Origin: Gammaproteobacteria bacterium
GTDB lineage: Bacteria > Pseudomonadota > Gammaproteobacteria > Steroidobacterales > Woeseiaceae
NCBI GenBank assembly: GCA_029865385.1
Contig: JAOUGX010000029.1
Location: forward strand, 1 to 36,542
Reading direction: 5' to 3'
Length of the DNA stretch: 36,542 nt
Shown here: piece after piece, positions 1 through 7,940 of the stretch
Layout of the letters: each line of letters opens with the position of its first letter
How positions within the stretch are numbered: the first letter of the stretch is position 1
The notes under the pieces: generated by a model
Databases searched by the model: none
What the model saw: the letters and a program-made list of their open reading frames with translations, nothing else
What the model was told of the DNA's origin: nothing
Program-made: the position numbers and the translations under genes

Positions 1-109
1 TAAAGATCAATCCGCAGCAAGCAATCAGTAAGATCAGGCACAGCGGGCGGATTGGACTCTCCCCATAGGTGGTCACCGTAAAAAGTCGCCCGAAAGTATT
101 GCCTGACAC
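1..109 (-). pseudogene. aroC: Chorismate synthase N-terminus (partial), reading frame diverges after about 18 codons
   Basis: A GTG codon at 109-107 overlaps the TAG stop of prmB by one base and opens a frame whose first residues read MSGNTFGRLFTVTTYGES. This is the highly conserved start of chorismate synthase, the last enzyme of the shikimate pathway. The family continues with HG and a DGCPPG-type segment, but here the frame continues as PIRPLCLILLIACCGLIF up to the window edge, which is hydrophobic and unlike AroC. The change occurs near position 55. No single-base shift restores the AroC motif in the other two frames. Either aroC is broken or fused here, or the edge of the assembled sequence is chimeric. 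prmB followed by aroC is a common proteobacterial order, so the identity of the first 18 residues is secure; calling it a pseudogene is tentative. Confidence 0.6.
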
Positions 110-1056
110 TATGATCCAGCCCGCTGTGAATATGCCCTGTCGAATTCTTCCTGCTGTCGCTCGATGTCCGCCTTGCCGATAAGAAAGACACCGTCGCCAC
201 CGTGCTCGAAATCCAGCCAAACGAATGCCGCCTCGGGAAACAGTTTTTCCAGCGCAGGCTGGCTGTTACCCACCTCAACGACAAGCACACCCTCGTCGGC
301 CAGGAACCGGCCTGCATCATGCAGGATCGCAATCACTGAATCCAGACCGTCACGGCCGGCCGCGAGCCCGAGTACCGGTTCGTGCTGAAACTCCGCTGTC
401 AGATTCTGCATGTCCTGCTGATCAACGTATGGCGGATTGCTGACGATAAGGTCATAGCAGCCTTCGCGGTTTTTTCCCAAAGGCTCGAAAAAACTTCCGT
501 GAAACAATTGCACGCGTTGCTGCAACTCATAACGTTCGACGTTCGTGGCCGCGACTTGCAACGCTTCTTCTGACAGGTCGACCGCATCGACGCGGCATTC
601 CGGACAGGCGACCGCGGTGGCAATGGCGATGCAGCCACTGCCCGTGCCGAGATCCAGCGCGCGGCGCAGCTGCCCCTCGCGTAGCCAGGGCGAGAACCCG
701 CAGGCAATCAGCTCTGCCAGCGGGGAGCGCGGAACCAGGACGCGCTCGTCGACGAAAAACTCCAGGCCGGCGAACCAGGCCTGTTGCAGAAGGTAGGCCA
801 TCGGAATCCGCTGCTCGATACGCCGTTGTGCCAGCTGATCGACGAGCTCTTGCTCGCGCCGCCGCACCGGCTGCGAATACGCATCCCGCGAGTCGGTATG
901 ATCAAGGCCGAGCTTGGCAAATACCAGCCAGGCCGCTTCGTCAATCGCATTGTCTGTACCGTGGCCGTAGCTAAGCTGCGCATCCTCGAAGCGCGCGGCG
1001 GTGCGCCGAATCAGCTCTTCGACGTTAGGCAGGGCTTCGTTTCGCTTTGCGGGCAT
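109..1056 (-). CDS. prmB: Ribosomal protein L3 glutamine N5-methyltransferase PrmB
   Basis: This SAM-dependent methyltransferase is expected to methylate a glutamine of ribosomal protein L3. The Rossmann fold shows the SAM loop [12 protein letters not shown], the catalytic NPPY motif in IVSNPPYVD, and a YGHGTDN plus [12 protein letters not shown] region typical of PrmB rather than PrmC. The open frame extends upstream to 1137, but the E. coli protein aligns from just before [13 protein letters not shown] therefore prefer ATG at 1056 (315 aa, close to the usual 310); ATG at 1077 is a second option and neither has a clear Shine-Dalgarno. The gene is divergent from sco1 and directly precedes the aroC start, with which it overlaps by one base. 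Confidence 0.9.
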   Translation of the reverse strand: MPAKRNEALPNVEELIRRTAARFEDAQLSYGHGTDNAIDEAAWLVFAKLGLDHTDSRDAYSQPVRRREQELVDQLAQRRIEQRIPMAYLLQQAWFAGLEFFVDERVLVPRSPLAELIACGFSPWLREGQLRRALDLGTGSGCIAIATAVACPECRVDAVDLSEEALQVAATNVERYELQQRVQLFHGSFFEPLGKNREGCYDLIVSNPPYVDQQDMQNLTAEFQHEPVLGLAAGRDGLDSVIAILHDAGRFLADEGVLVVEVGNSQPALEKLFPEAAFVWLDFEHGGDGVFLIGKADIERQQEEFDRAYSQRAGS

Positions 1057-1178
1057 TTGGCGGGTACCGGGCAACATGGCTGCCGGAAAAACGCAAAATC
1101 TAGCATGCAACGAGTCAACGCCGTCGAAAATCGACACATTCGGTTTCGCCCGACGCCACTGGGTTAGAATGCGTCGCC

Positions 1179-1799
1179 ATGGGATCGAGCCGGAAAATTG
1201 TCGCTGTCACGCTCGCCGCACTGGCGCTGTCAGTTGCTGCCGTGCTCGCATTTCGCAGTGTTGATCACACGCCGCGACAGTTTTTGTATGCCACCGTATT
1301 GCCCGAGCCAATGGTCTTGCCGGAATTCCGGCTCAACGACCAGGATGGTCAGCCACTCACCCGGGACTCCTTTCGGGATCGCCGCACCCTTCTGTTCTTC
1401 GGTTTCACCCACTGTCCGGATATTTGTCCCGCTACCCTGCAACAGCTCGCGGTCGTTCGCCGAAAGCTGGCCCTGGAGCTTCCGGACGAACAGGATCTCC
1501 CCGACATCCTATTAATAAGTGTCGATCCGGAACGGGATACGCCGCAGGTATTGCGCGAGTACGCGGGCCATTTTGGCGATGGTGTAACAGCGGCGAGCGG
1601 CGAGCTCGGTGAATTGACAAAACTAGCCGCCGCGCTCGGCATTTATTTCGAAAAAGGTGACGTATCGGGCAACGGATATAATGTCAATCACTCCGCTGCC
1701 GTCCTTATGATCAATCGCGCGGCAGAGTTTCAAGCAGTGTTCAGTGCGCCGATCGACATCGACGCGATGTTTGCAGATCTGATGCTGCTCTCGGAATGA
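1179..1799 (+). CDS. SCO1/SenC/PrrC family copper chaperone
   Basis: Membrane-anchored thioredoxin-fold protein of the Sco family, which delivers copper to, or reduces, the CuA site of cytochrome c oxidase on the periplasmic side. An N-terminal hydrophobic segment (about residues 8-25) serves as uncleaved anchor. The copper ligands are visible: CPDIC (Cys79 and Cys83) in [14 protein letters not shown], and a distal histidine (His171) in YNVNHSAAV. The 206 aa length is normal. It is first in a run of five closely spaced plus-strand genes, and the next gene, four bases on, is a PCuAC copper chaperone. That pairing supports a role in oxidase copper assembly. No oxidase genes are in the window. 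Confidence 0.92.
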   Translation: MGSSRKIVAVTLAALALSVAAVLAFRSVDHTPRQFLYATVLPEPMVLPEFRLNDQDGQPLTRDSFRDRRTLLFFGFTHCPDICPATLQQLAVVRRKLALELPDEQDLPDILLISVDPERDTPQVLREYAGHFGDGVTAASGELGELTKLAAALGIYFEKGDVSGNGYNVNHSAAVLMINRAAEFQAVFSAPIDIDAMFADLMLLSE

Positions 1800-1803
1800 T
1801 GCA

Positions 1804-2250
1804 ATGAATCGCCAAGCCGTAATGCTGTTGCTTGCCATGCTTGTGATAACAGCATGTTCCCGGCACGACGGTCCGGCTCTTGATGTAAGCAATGTTCGTG
1901 TTCTGGCACCGTTGCCCGGGCGCAGCGCTTCTGTCGCTTACATGGATATGCACAACCGATCGCAACATCCGCTGACGATCGATGGGATTTCCAGCCCGGA
2001 ATTCGTTCGCGCGGAAATTCACGAGACCACGCTCTCGGATGGCATCGCACGTATGCAGGCTCTGGAATCGATTACAGTCGACGCCGGTGCCCGGCTCAGT
2101 TTCGCCCCGGCCGGCCTGCATATTATGCTGCTCGACCCGCGCAAGGGCCTGCTGCCGGGTGCCACCGTACGGCTGGAATTACGCTACAGCGATGGCGGCC
2201 TGCTGATTGTCGACGCACCGGTCCGGACTCGTGGCGACGACGTTAAATAG
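1804..2250 (+). CDS. PCuAC-family periplasmic copper(I) chaperone, lipoprotein
   Basis: Small copper-binding protein of the PCuAC (DUF461) family. The N-terminus is a lipoprotein signal with lipobox ITAC (Cys18), so the mature protein is probably lipid-anchored. The family copper site, His-x10-Met-x21-His-x-Met, is present exactly: His73, Met84, His106 and Met108 (in EIHETTLSDGIARM and LHIM). In characterised systems PCuAC passes Cu(I) to CuA of cytochrome c oxidase together with a Sco protein; here the Sco gene lies four bases upstream, which suggests co-translation and a shared pathway. Length of 148 aa is typical. Confidence 0.92.
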   Translation: MNRQAVMLLLAMLVITACSRHDGPALDVSNVRVLAPLPGRSASVAYMDMHNRSQHPLTIDGISSPEFVRAEIHETTLSDGIARMQALESITVDAGARLSFAPAGLHIMLLDPRKGLLPGATVRLELRYSDGGLLIVDAPVRTRGDDVK

Positions 2251-2273
2251 AGACCGGATATCGGGAGTTATCA

Positions 2274-3152
2274 ATGACTGACCGCGCCGGCAAGGCTTTT
2301 GTGCTGCTGCAAAGAATCCTGCCGAAACACCTCATGACTTCAGCCATTCACTGGCTCGCCGGAATCCGGGCGGTACCGGTCAAGAACTGGTTGATCAGTC
2401 GATTTGCGTCCGCTTACGACGTTGACCTTGAGGAGGTATTACTTCCGGTGCCGGAGGGTTTCGCATCATTTAACGAATTTTTCACGCGCGAACTCGCGAC
2501 AGACGCGCGCCCGATCGAGATGGATCCGCAAACAATGGCTTCACCGGTCGACGGGACGGTAAGTGCGGCAGGGCGAATCGACGGCAAGACGCTCATTCAG
2601 GCAAAGGGCATTACCTATTCGCTTCCCGATCTGCTCGCGACGGACCTTGCAATTGCAGAAGAATTCGTCAACGGCAGCTTTGCAACCATTTACCTTGCAC
2701 CTTACAACTATCATCGTGTGCACTGCCCTTTGGATGCGGAACTCCGGTCTGCCCTGTACGTTCCGGGAGCTTTGTACAGCGTCAATGAAAAGACAGTTGC
2801 CGGCCTGCCGGGACTGTTCACGGGCAACGAACGCCTCGTTTGCAGGTTTCGTTGTGCATTCGGACCGATGATCGTCATTTTTGTCGGCGCGCTGCATGTC
2901 GGTAGCATATCAACGCCGTGGACTGGCAAAATCCGCCCGCAGAAGAGCGGCGTGGCACAGCTGCTGGATCTGCAGCAAAGCCGGCATTCGACAGAGCTGA
3001 GGAAGGGCGATCTACTGGGCTGGTTCAACATGGGATCGACGGTCATTCTGCTGCTGCCCGAGCGTAGTTGCCAATGGCATCCGAACCTGCTGCCCGGCAG
3101 CCGGCTGCGAATGGGAGAAGGCATAGCTTCGGTGCCGAGCCAGCCGTCGTGA
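2274..3152 (+). CDS. psd: Phosphatidylserine decarboxylase proenzyme
   Basis: Makes phosphatidylethanolamine from phosphatidylserine at the inner membrane. The proenzyme cleaves itself to form a pyruvoyl group from the serine of the LGST motif; here the motif reads MGST (residues 253-256, FNMGSTVILL), with Met in place of the usual Leu. The self-cleavage triad is present as Asp93 (SPVDGTVS), His150 (YHRVHCPLD) and Ser255. ATG at 2274 follows a GGGAG-type ribosome site. Length of 292 aa fits the bacterial enzyme (about 290-320). It sits 23 bases after pcuC, and its TGA overlaps the possible GTG start of epmA. Proximity of psd to epmA is also seen in E. coli. Confidence 0.95.
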   Translation: MTDRAGKAFVLLQRILPKHLMTSAIHWLAGIRAVPVKNWLISRFASAYDVDLEEVLLPVPEGFASFNEFFTRELATDARPIEMDPQTMASPVDGTVSAAGRIDGKTLIQAKGITYSLPDLLATDLAIAEEFVNGSFATIYLAPYNYHRVHCPLDAELRSALYVPGALYSVNEKTVAGLPGLFTGNERLVCRFRCAFGPMIVIFVGALHVGSISTPWTGKIRPQKSGVAQLLDLQQSRHSTELRKGDLLGWFNMGSTVILLLPERSCQWHPNLLPGSRLRMGEGIASVPSQPS

Positions 3153-3157
3153 ATGAG

Positions 3158-4147
3158 ATGTCCGCCGGAAATCGTTCCTGGCGACCGAGCTGCACGGTTT
3201 CAACCGCCAAACGCCGCGCCTCGATGCTTGCTGCCGCGCGTGATTTTTTCGCATCGCGAGATATTCTCGAAGTCGAAACGCCCATGTTGTCGGCTAACGC
3301 CGTTTCCGATCCGAACATAGAAAGCATTCGCGCGATGCTACGCGTGGATAACGGCACGTCGAGATACCTGCATACGTCCCCGGAATACTACATGAAGCGC
3401 TTGCTCTGCAACGGCTATCCAGATATCTATTCCATTTGCAGGGTATTTCGCGACAGCGAATGCGGCAAAAGACACCAGCCCGAGTTCACAATGGCGGAGT
3501 GGTACCGGCATGATTTCGGCATCCGGGACATGATTGCGGAAACCTGTGAGTTCATCCGGGAGTTGATCGATGCAGAGCTAATAGGTTCGGCGACCGACAC
3601 GATGAGCTATTCGCAGGCGTTCGCAGATTTCGCTGGAATCGATGTGTTGCGGGCGGATTGTGATGCGCTTGCCGACACCGTCGACGCCGACCCGCGACTG
3701 CGAGCGGTGATCGGCAAGGACCGCGATCAATGGCTTGACCTGGTCATGAGCCGTAAAATTGCTCCGGCATTTGCCGCTGACCGGCTGACGGTGATTCATC
3801 ACTACCCCGCAAGCCAGGGCGCACTTGCCAGAATCTGCCCGGATGACCCGAGCTGTGCCGATCGTTTCGAAGTTTTTTTCGGCGACCTCGAACTGGCGAA
3901 TGGCTACGTCGAGTTACTGGATGCCGAGACACAGGAGAAGCGCTGGCAGCATGAGCAGCAAATTCGGCGTCGTAGAGGACAGGCACTTGCACCATGGGAC
4001 CAGAAATTTCTCGATGCGCTTCAAAGCGGCCTGCCGGCCTGTGCCGGCGTCGCCGTAGGATTTGACCGGCTGTTGATGATCAACGTGAAATCGGGCGATA
4101 TTGCGCGTGTACAAACATTTGCATTCGAAAGACTGGATTCTCGATGA
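3158..4147 (+). CDS. epmA: EF-P (R)-beta-lysine ligase EpmA (PoxA/YjeA/GenX)
   Basis: Paralogue of class II lysyl-tRNA synthetase lacking the anticodon-binding domain; it attaches beta-lysine to Lys34 of elongation factor P. Class II features are visible: motif 2 in CRVFRDSECGKRHQPEFTMAEWY, the FGDLELANGYVEL segment, and motif 3 in GVAVGFDRLLM. The open frame reaches back into psd, but family proteins begin MSE-x-WRPS, matching MSAGNRSWRPS here, so I place the start at ATG 3158 (329 aa; E. coli EpmA is 325). A GTG at 3149 that overlaps the psd stop is an alternative. It overlaps msrC by four bases (ATGA). Its substrate gene, efp, lies just downstream on the other strand. EpmB, which makes beta-lysine, is not in the window. 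Confidence 0.93.
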   Translation: MSAGNRSWRPSCTVSTAKRRASMLAAARDFFASRDILEVETPMLSANAVSDPNIESIRAMLRVDNGTSRYLHTSPEYYMKRLLCNGYPDIYSICRVFRDSECGKRHQPEFTMAEWYRHDFGIRDMIAETCEFIRELIDAELIGSATDTMSYSQAFADFAGIDVLRADCDALADTVDADPRLRAVIGKDRDQWLDLVMSRKIAPAFAADRLTVIHHYPASQGALARICPDDPSCADRFEVFFGDLELANGYVELLDAETQEKRWQHEQQIRRRRGQALAPWDQKFLDALQSGLPACAGVAVGFDRLLMINVKSGDIARVQTFAFERLDSR

Positions 4148-4623
4148 ACAACGAAACCGACTATGAGCTGCTCGCGAAACAGGCAGAAGTGCTGTTGAGT
4201 GATGAGCCGGATCCGTTGGCCAATACAGCGAATTTTGTAGCGCTGATCAACGAGTACGTCAGTAACATCAACTGGGTTGGCGTCTACGTACTGCGTGGCA
4301 ACGAACTGGTTCTCGGTCCGTTTCAGGGAAAACCGGCCTGCGTACATATTCCTCTGGGGAAAGGTGTTTGTGGCACAGCCGCGCAGAATAAGAAAACTCT
4401 ACGCGTCGCCGACGTGCATGCATTTAAAGGTCATATTGCCTGCGATACCGCTTCGAATTCCGAACTGGTCGTACCGTTGATCAGCGGGGAAAGGCTGCTC
4501 GGCGTACTCGACGTCGACAGTCCACAGCACGATCGCTTCAGTGCCGCCGATCAGGCCGGGCTCGAAGCACTCTGCACCGTCTTCATACGTGCGCTGCAAG
4601 CATCCGGCAACAAATTTATTTAA
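4144..4623 (+). CDS. msrC: Free methionine-(R)-sulfoxide reductase (GAF-domain fRMsr)
   Basis: Single GAF-domain enzyme that reduces free methionine-R-sulfoxide in the cytoplasm, related to E. coli YebR. Three cysteines characteristic of the family are present at 66, 76 and 100 ([34 protein letters not shown]), with the same 10- and 24-residue spacing as in the E. coli protein. Length of 159 aa is typical. The ATG overlaps the epmA stop by four bases, so translation is probably coupled. The gene ends inside the 3' end of efp: the two stop codons face each other and the coding regions overlap by eight bases. Confidence 0.92.
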   Translation: MNNETDYELLAKQAEVLLSDEPDPLANTANFVALINEYVSNINWVGVYVLRGNELVLGPFQGKPACVHIPLGKGVCGTAAQNKKTLRVADVHAFKGHIACDTASNSELVVPLISGERLLGVLDVDSPQHDRFSAADQAGLEALCTVFIRALQASGNKFI

Positions 4624-5182
4624 CGCGTGATACGTACTCTCCCGAGCGCGTGTCAACTTTGACAACTTCTCCTTGCTCGACAAATAACGGAACGCGAACG
4701 ACAGCGCCAGTTGACAGTTCGGCGGGCTTTACTCCACCGCTGGCCGTGTCGCCGCGAATGCCGGGATCGGTGCGCACGATCTCCAGCTCGACGAAATTTG
4801 GCGGGGAGACAATCAGTGGCGTGTTGTTCCATAACGTCACCTGGCACAGGTCCTGCTCCTTTAACCAGTCCTTTGCATCGGCCACGGCCTTGGCATCAGC
4901 CGCGTATTGCTCGAAGGTGTCCGGCACCATGAAGTGCCAGAATTCCCCGTCCGAATAAAGGTATTGCATGTCGGTATCCATGACATCAGCAGCGGGAACG
5001 CTCTCACCGGACCGAAATGTCTTCTCGACGGTCCTGCCGGTCTTCAGGTTCCTGATCCGTACCCGGTTGAATGCCTGGCCCTTGCCCGGTTTGACGAATT
5101 CGTTTTCCACGATAACGCAGGGATCATTGTCGATGATGATGCGCAGTCCCGAACGAAACTCGCTGGTGTTGTAGTTGGCCAT
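4616..5182 (-). CDS. efp: Translation elongation factor P
   Basis: EF-P relieves ribosome stalling at polyproline stretches. The 188 aa protein has the KOW-like N-domain followed by two OB domains. The modification loop reads [11 protein letters not shown] with the acceptor Lys34, as in species that use EpmA-type beta-lysylation, and epmA lies nearby on the opposite strand. The start at ATG 5182 ([13 protein letters not shown]) matches family proteins. A perfect hairpin lies 16 bases upstream of the start in the presumed leader, and a candidate promoter lies further up. The gene is convergent with msrC and divergent from the FimX-like gene. Confidence 0.97.
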   Translation of the reverse strand: MANYNTSEFRSGLRIIIDNDPCVIVENEFVKPGKGQAFNRVRIRNLKTGRTVEKTFRSGESVPAADVMDTDMQYLYSDGEFWHFMVPDTFEQYAADAKAVADAKDWLKEQDLCQVTLWNNTPLIVSPPNFVELEIVRTDPGIRGDTASGGVKPAELSTGAVVRVPLFVEQGEVVKVDTRSGEYVSRVK

Positions 5183-5197
5183 GGGTGTAGTCCGCGA

Positions 5198-5215
5198 GCC
5201 TGCGCTGACGCAGGC
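5198..5215 (-). promoter_or_regulatory. Perfect hairpin in the efp leader
   Basis: GCCTGCG and CGCAGGC form a seven-base-pair stem with a four-base loop. It lies about 16 bases upstream of the efp start codon, inside the presumed 5' untranslated region. There is no U-run after it on the efp strand, so it does not look like a terminator. It could affect ribosome access or mRNA stability; this is inference. Confidence 0.4.
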
Positions 5216-5228
5216 GATTTCAGAAAGA

Positions 5229-5257
5229 ATTAACTATTTAAAATCAATCAGATGCAA
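5229..5257 (-). promoter_or_regulatory. Candidate sigma-70 promoter for efp
   Basis: On the minus strand TTGCAT (5252-5257) and GTTAAT (5229-5234) are separated by 17 bases in an AT-rich patch, which would give an efp leader of roughly 40 bases containing the hairpin. Matches to consensus are moderate. Confidence 0.35.
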
Positions 5258-5517
5258 ATCACCCTGCAGCTGAAGGCGGCTATCATACCGCGTGAAATGG
5301 CCGCGCATAAGGTGCCGGCGGCCGACCGCGGACGCACATTCGCCCGGAATCGCCCGGCGAAGCCGCAAGCGGAATTCACCATAAGCATTGATTATTTGAT
5401 ACCCGTCACGGTTTGAAGTCTTCGGCGGGCTTAGTCTGCAAGCTATCTAAGGACGGATTAGCCAATTCTCACTATTTCTCGGCGTGACCGGTGCGCGTCC
5501 AGTTTCAAGGAAATTAA

Positions 5518-7617
5518 TTGAACGAGCGGCAGGGAATCTCTATCGCTGTATTGACGACGGATCAGGACGACGTGGAAGTGGTCAACAAGGCCCTCCGCGA
5601 CGCCGGACACGCGGCGCATTGCCATTGGGTGCGTCAATCGGATGCTTTCGACTCCATTCTGCGCGCCGAACGCGTGGAAATGGTGATCCTCAACTGTGAT
5701 CGATATTCAGACAGCATCCGCCAGGTGATTCGGCAGAAAGATGCCTACATTCCCGAAGTCCCGGTTATTGCCGCGAGTCACTCGGTCGAAGAGGCCGCAA
5801 TCGATGAGGCGATGCAGCAGGGCGCCGCTGACCTCGTTTCCATCAGCGCCCGATCGCGCCTCCAGGCGGTTGTCGAACGTGAACTACGCGCCTACCGGGT
5901 CGAACAAGCGCTCAACTCGACGCTGCAAAGCGCTACCGGATACAGAAAACAGCTGCACCACTACATGCACGGCTCGACGAGTGCGATCGCTTACGTCCAC
6001 GACGGCATTGTGGTCGAAGTCAATCAGGCCTGGCTGGATGTTTTTCGCGCCAAGGATGCCAGCGAAGTTCGTGGGCTGCCGCTTATGGACAATTTCGAGC
6101 CGCAGAGCCAGGCAGCTGTCAAAGGCGCCATCATCGCGACGACCAAGGGCAAGTGGCAGCCTGGCGAAAAACTGTTCGCAAAATCGCGCATACCGGGCCA
6201 GTCGACGGGCGACCTGGAACTCGATTTCCAACTCGTCGATTTCGGCGACGGACCGCAGGTACAAATTCGCATAGCGCCGCCGGAAAAAACGCCGGAAGAG
6301 CCGACCAAGCTGGTGCATGAAGCGCTCAAGCGCGACCCGACCACTTTGTTCTTCAATCGCGCGACCTTTCTCGAACGGATCACACGTCGCCTTGCGAACA
6401 AGCCCAAGTCGGGACTGCATGCCCTCGCCTACATCAAGCCCGACGATTTTTCCGAGGTACGCGCCAAGGTTGGTATCCTGGCGACAGAGGAAATACTTTC
6501 TCAGTTCGCGGAGGAAGTCAGAAAACGAATGCACCCAAGGGACGTCGCCGGACGATTCGAAGGTACCGTCATTACGGCTCTACTCGAAAGGGGTAACGAT
6601 CGTGACGCCGAGGTCTGGGGCCAACAGCTCGTAGACCACATGAATGCCCACGAATTCAAGATCGGCAACCAGTCCGTGCACCTGACCTGCACAGTCGGCG
6701 TGTGCGCAGTAAGCGGCGTGTATGCCAGTCTCGATGAATTGGTGGATGCGGCCGCGCAGGCACATAAACAAGCCAAGAGCGCCGGTGGCAATACAGTGCG
6801 CCTCAGTGAGTCGACCGACGCCGATACACGTTTGCGAAAACACGATGCTATCTGGGTCAAGCGAATCAAGGAAGCGCTCCGAGAAAGCCGCTTTCGGCTG
6901 GCGAATCTGCCAATTGCCGGTTTGCGCAACGACACCGTCAAGATGTACGACGTGCTGGTGCGGATGATCGACGAGCAGGGCGCCGCCATCCTGCCGTCGG
7001 AGTTCATGCCGGCAGCCGGGCGCAATAACCTGATGAAACTGATCGACCGCTGGATAATGACCGCTGCCATAGATTTCGGATTCGAGGAAAAGGCCGATCG
7101 CGTCTTCGTGCGGCTCTCGCGTCAATCCATACACGATCCTTCGCTATATGACTGGCTGCAGAAGGAGTTGTCGCAGCGAGACATTTCTCCTTCTTCGATT
7201 GTCGTGCAGATATCAGAACAGGAAGCGGCGAAATACATCAAGCAAACTCGTGAAACCACTGGCCAGCTCCGCAAGCTCGGCTTGCGCTTCGCGCTGGAGC
7301 ATTACGGCGTCGACCGGAACCGATTTCAGATACTCGATATACTGAAACCGGACTACATCAAGATCGACGGCGAGCTTATGCATTCCCTGACCAGTGACAC
7401 GCAAATACAAGATGCCGTGCGTCTGCTCGCACAGGCAGCGGAACAGAGAAGAATCGAAACCATTGCCGAACGCGTCGAAAATGCCAATGCGATGGCCGTG
7501 CTATTCCAACTGGGCGTAAATTACATGCAAGGGCACTATGTGCATGAGCCTGAGGTCGTCCTCCAGGAGCATGTGAACGTCGCACGCACGACGCTCGAAG
7601 CGATCGCCAACAGCTAG
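5518..7617 (+). CDS. FimX-like degenerate REC-PAS-GGDEF-EAL protein, probable type IV pilus regulator
   Basis: The 699 aa protein has the layout and size of Pseudomonas FimX (about 690 aa): a receiver-like domain (about 5-125) without a clear phosphoacceptor pocket, a PAS domain (about 145-255), a GGDEF domain (about 270-430) and an EAL domain (about 440-685). Both catalytic motifs are lost. GGDEF is replaced by GRFEG (345-349), and EAL by DVL (478-480, in MYDVLVRM). The usual DDFG is EHYG (594-597). So it should not make or cleave c-di-GMP, though the EAL fold may bind it, as FimX does to promote type IV pilus assembly. Start is TTG at 5518, chosen because AAGGA lies seven bases upstream and no ATG fits. 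The next gene, on the same strand, is FimV-like, which supports a polar or pilus role. The exact ligand is inferred. Confidence 0.82.
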   Translation: MNERQGISIAVLTTDQDDVEVVNKALRDAGHAAHCHWVRQSDAFDSILRAERVEMVILNCDRYSDSIRQVIRQKDAYIPEVPVIAASHSVEEAAIDEAMQQGAADLVSISARSRLQAVVERELRAYRVEQALNSTLQSATGYRKQLHHYMHGSTSAIAYVHDGIVVEVNQAWLDVFRAKDASEVRGLPLMDNFEPQSQAAVKGAIIATTKGKWQPGEKLFAKSRIPGQSTGDLELDFQLVDFGDGPQVQIRIAPPEKTPEEPTKLVHEALKRDPTTLFFNRATFLERITRRLANKPKSGLHALAYIKPDDFSEVRAKVGILATEEILSQFAEEVRKRMHPRDVAGRFEGTVITALLERGNDRDAEVWGQQLVDHMNAHEFKIGNQSVHLTCTVGVCAVSGVYASLDELVDAAAQAHKQAKSAGGNTVRLSESTDADTRLRKHDAIWVKRIKEALRESRFRLANLPIAGLRNDTVKMYDVLVRMIDEQGAAILPSEFMPAAGRNNLMKLIDRWIMTAAIDFGFEEKADRVFVRLSRQSIHDPSLYDWLQKELSQRDISPSSIVVQISEQEAAKYIKQTRETTGQLRKLGLRFALEHYGVDRNRFQILDILKPDYIKIDGELMHSLTSDTQIQDAVRLLAQAAEQRRIETIAERVENANAMAVLFQLGVNYMQGHYVHEPEVVLQEHVNVARTTLEAIANS

Positions 7618-7940
7618 AAACCAGCTTATAACTTCCCCGCTGGGCGAAACCTTCACAGCCAGAAGCCACGGAGAACTCCGAGTCTGGTTCTGGTTATCGC
7701 TTCCCGCAAGGTGTTCAGGAAAAGTGTGACGTGCCTCACGTTTTTCGGTCGATTCTTTGCGCAGAAAAGACCAAGATGCCAAAACATTGATTCAGTGCAT
7801 ATACAGAAAATTTGCCGCCCGGTAGTCTTCGCCGATATCTGCGCCATTGGCGCCTGGCCGGAACCGGGTCGAGGTATCAGACGGTGAATTCCTGTGCGAA
7901 GAACAACAAGAAATCATCAAACATTCTCGGCGGTGGTCGT
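7618..7940. other. Intergenic region between the FimX-like and FimV-like genes
   Basis: This 323-base gap holds a weak terminator-like hairpin at 7728-7745 and then a stretch that stays open in the fimV frame back to 7812, which I take as untranslated. No clear promoter pair, no tRNA fold and no small gene with a ribosome site are visible. The distance suggests that fimV has its own promoter. Confidence 0.55.
7728..7745 (+). terminator. Weak candidate terminator after the FimX-like gene
   Basis: ACGTG-CCT-CACGT forms a five-base-pair stem (six with a G-U pair) followed at once by a run of T. It lies about 110 bases after the fimX stop. The stem is short, so the call is weak. Confidence 0.3.

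Larger units (their letters stand above)
5183..5517. other. Intergenic region between divergent efp and the FimX-like gene
   Basis: This 335-base gap holds the efp leader hairpin and candidate efp promoter on the left. The right half must contain the promoter of the plus-strand fimX-like gene, but I find no convincing -35/-10 pair there. A good ribosome site, AAGGA at 5507-5511, precedes the TTG start at 5518. I see no small open frame with a ribosome site, no tRNA fold and no repeat. EpmB, often found next to efp in other gammaproteobacteria, is absent. Confidence 0.6.
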
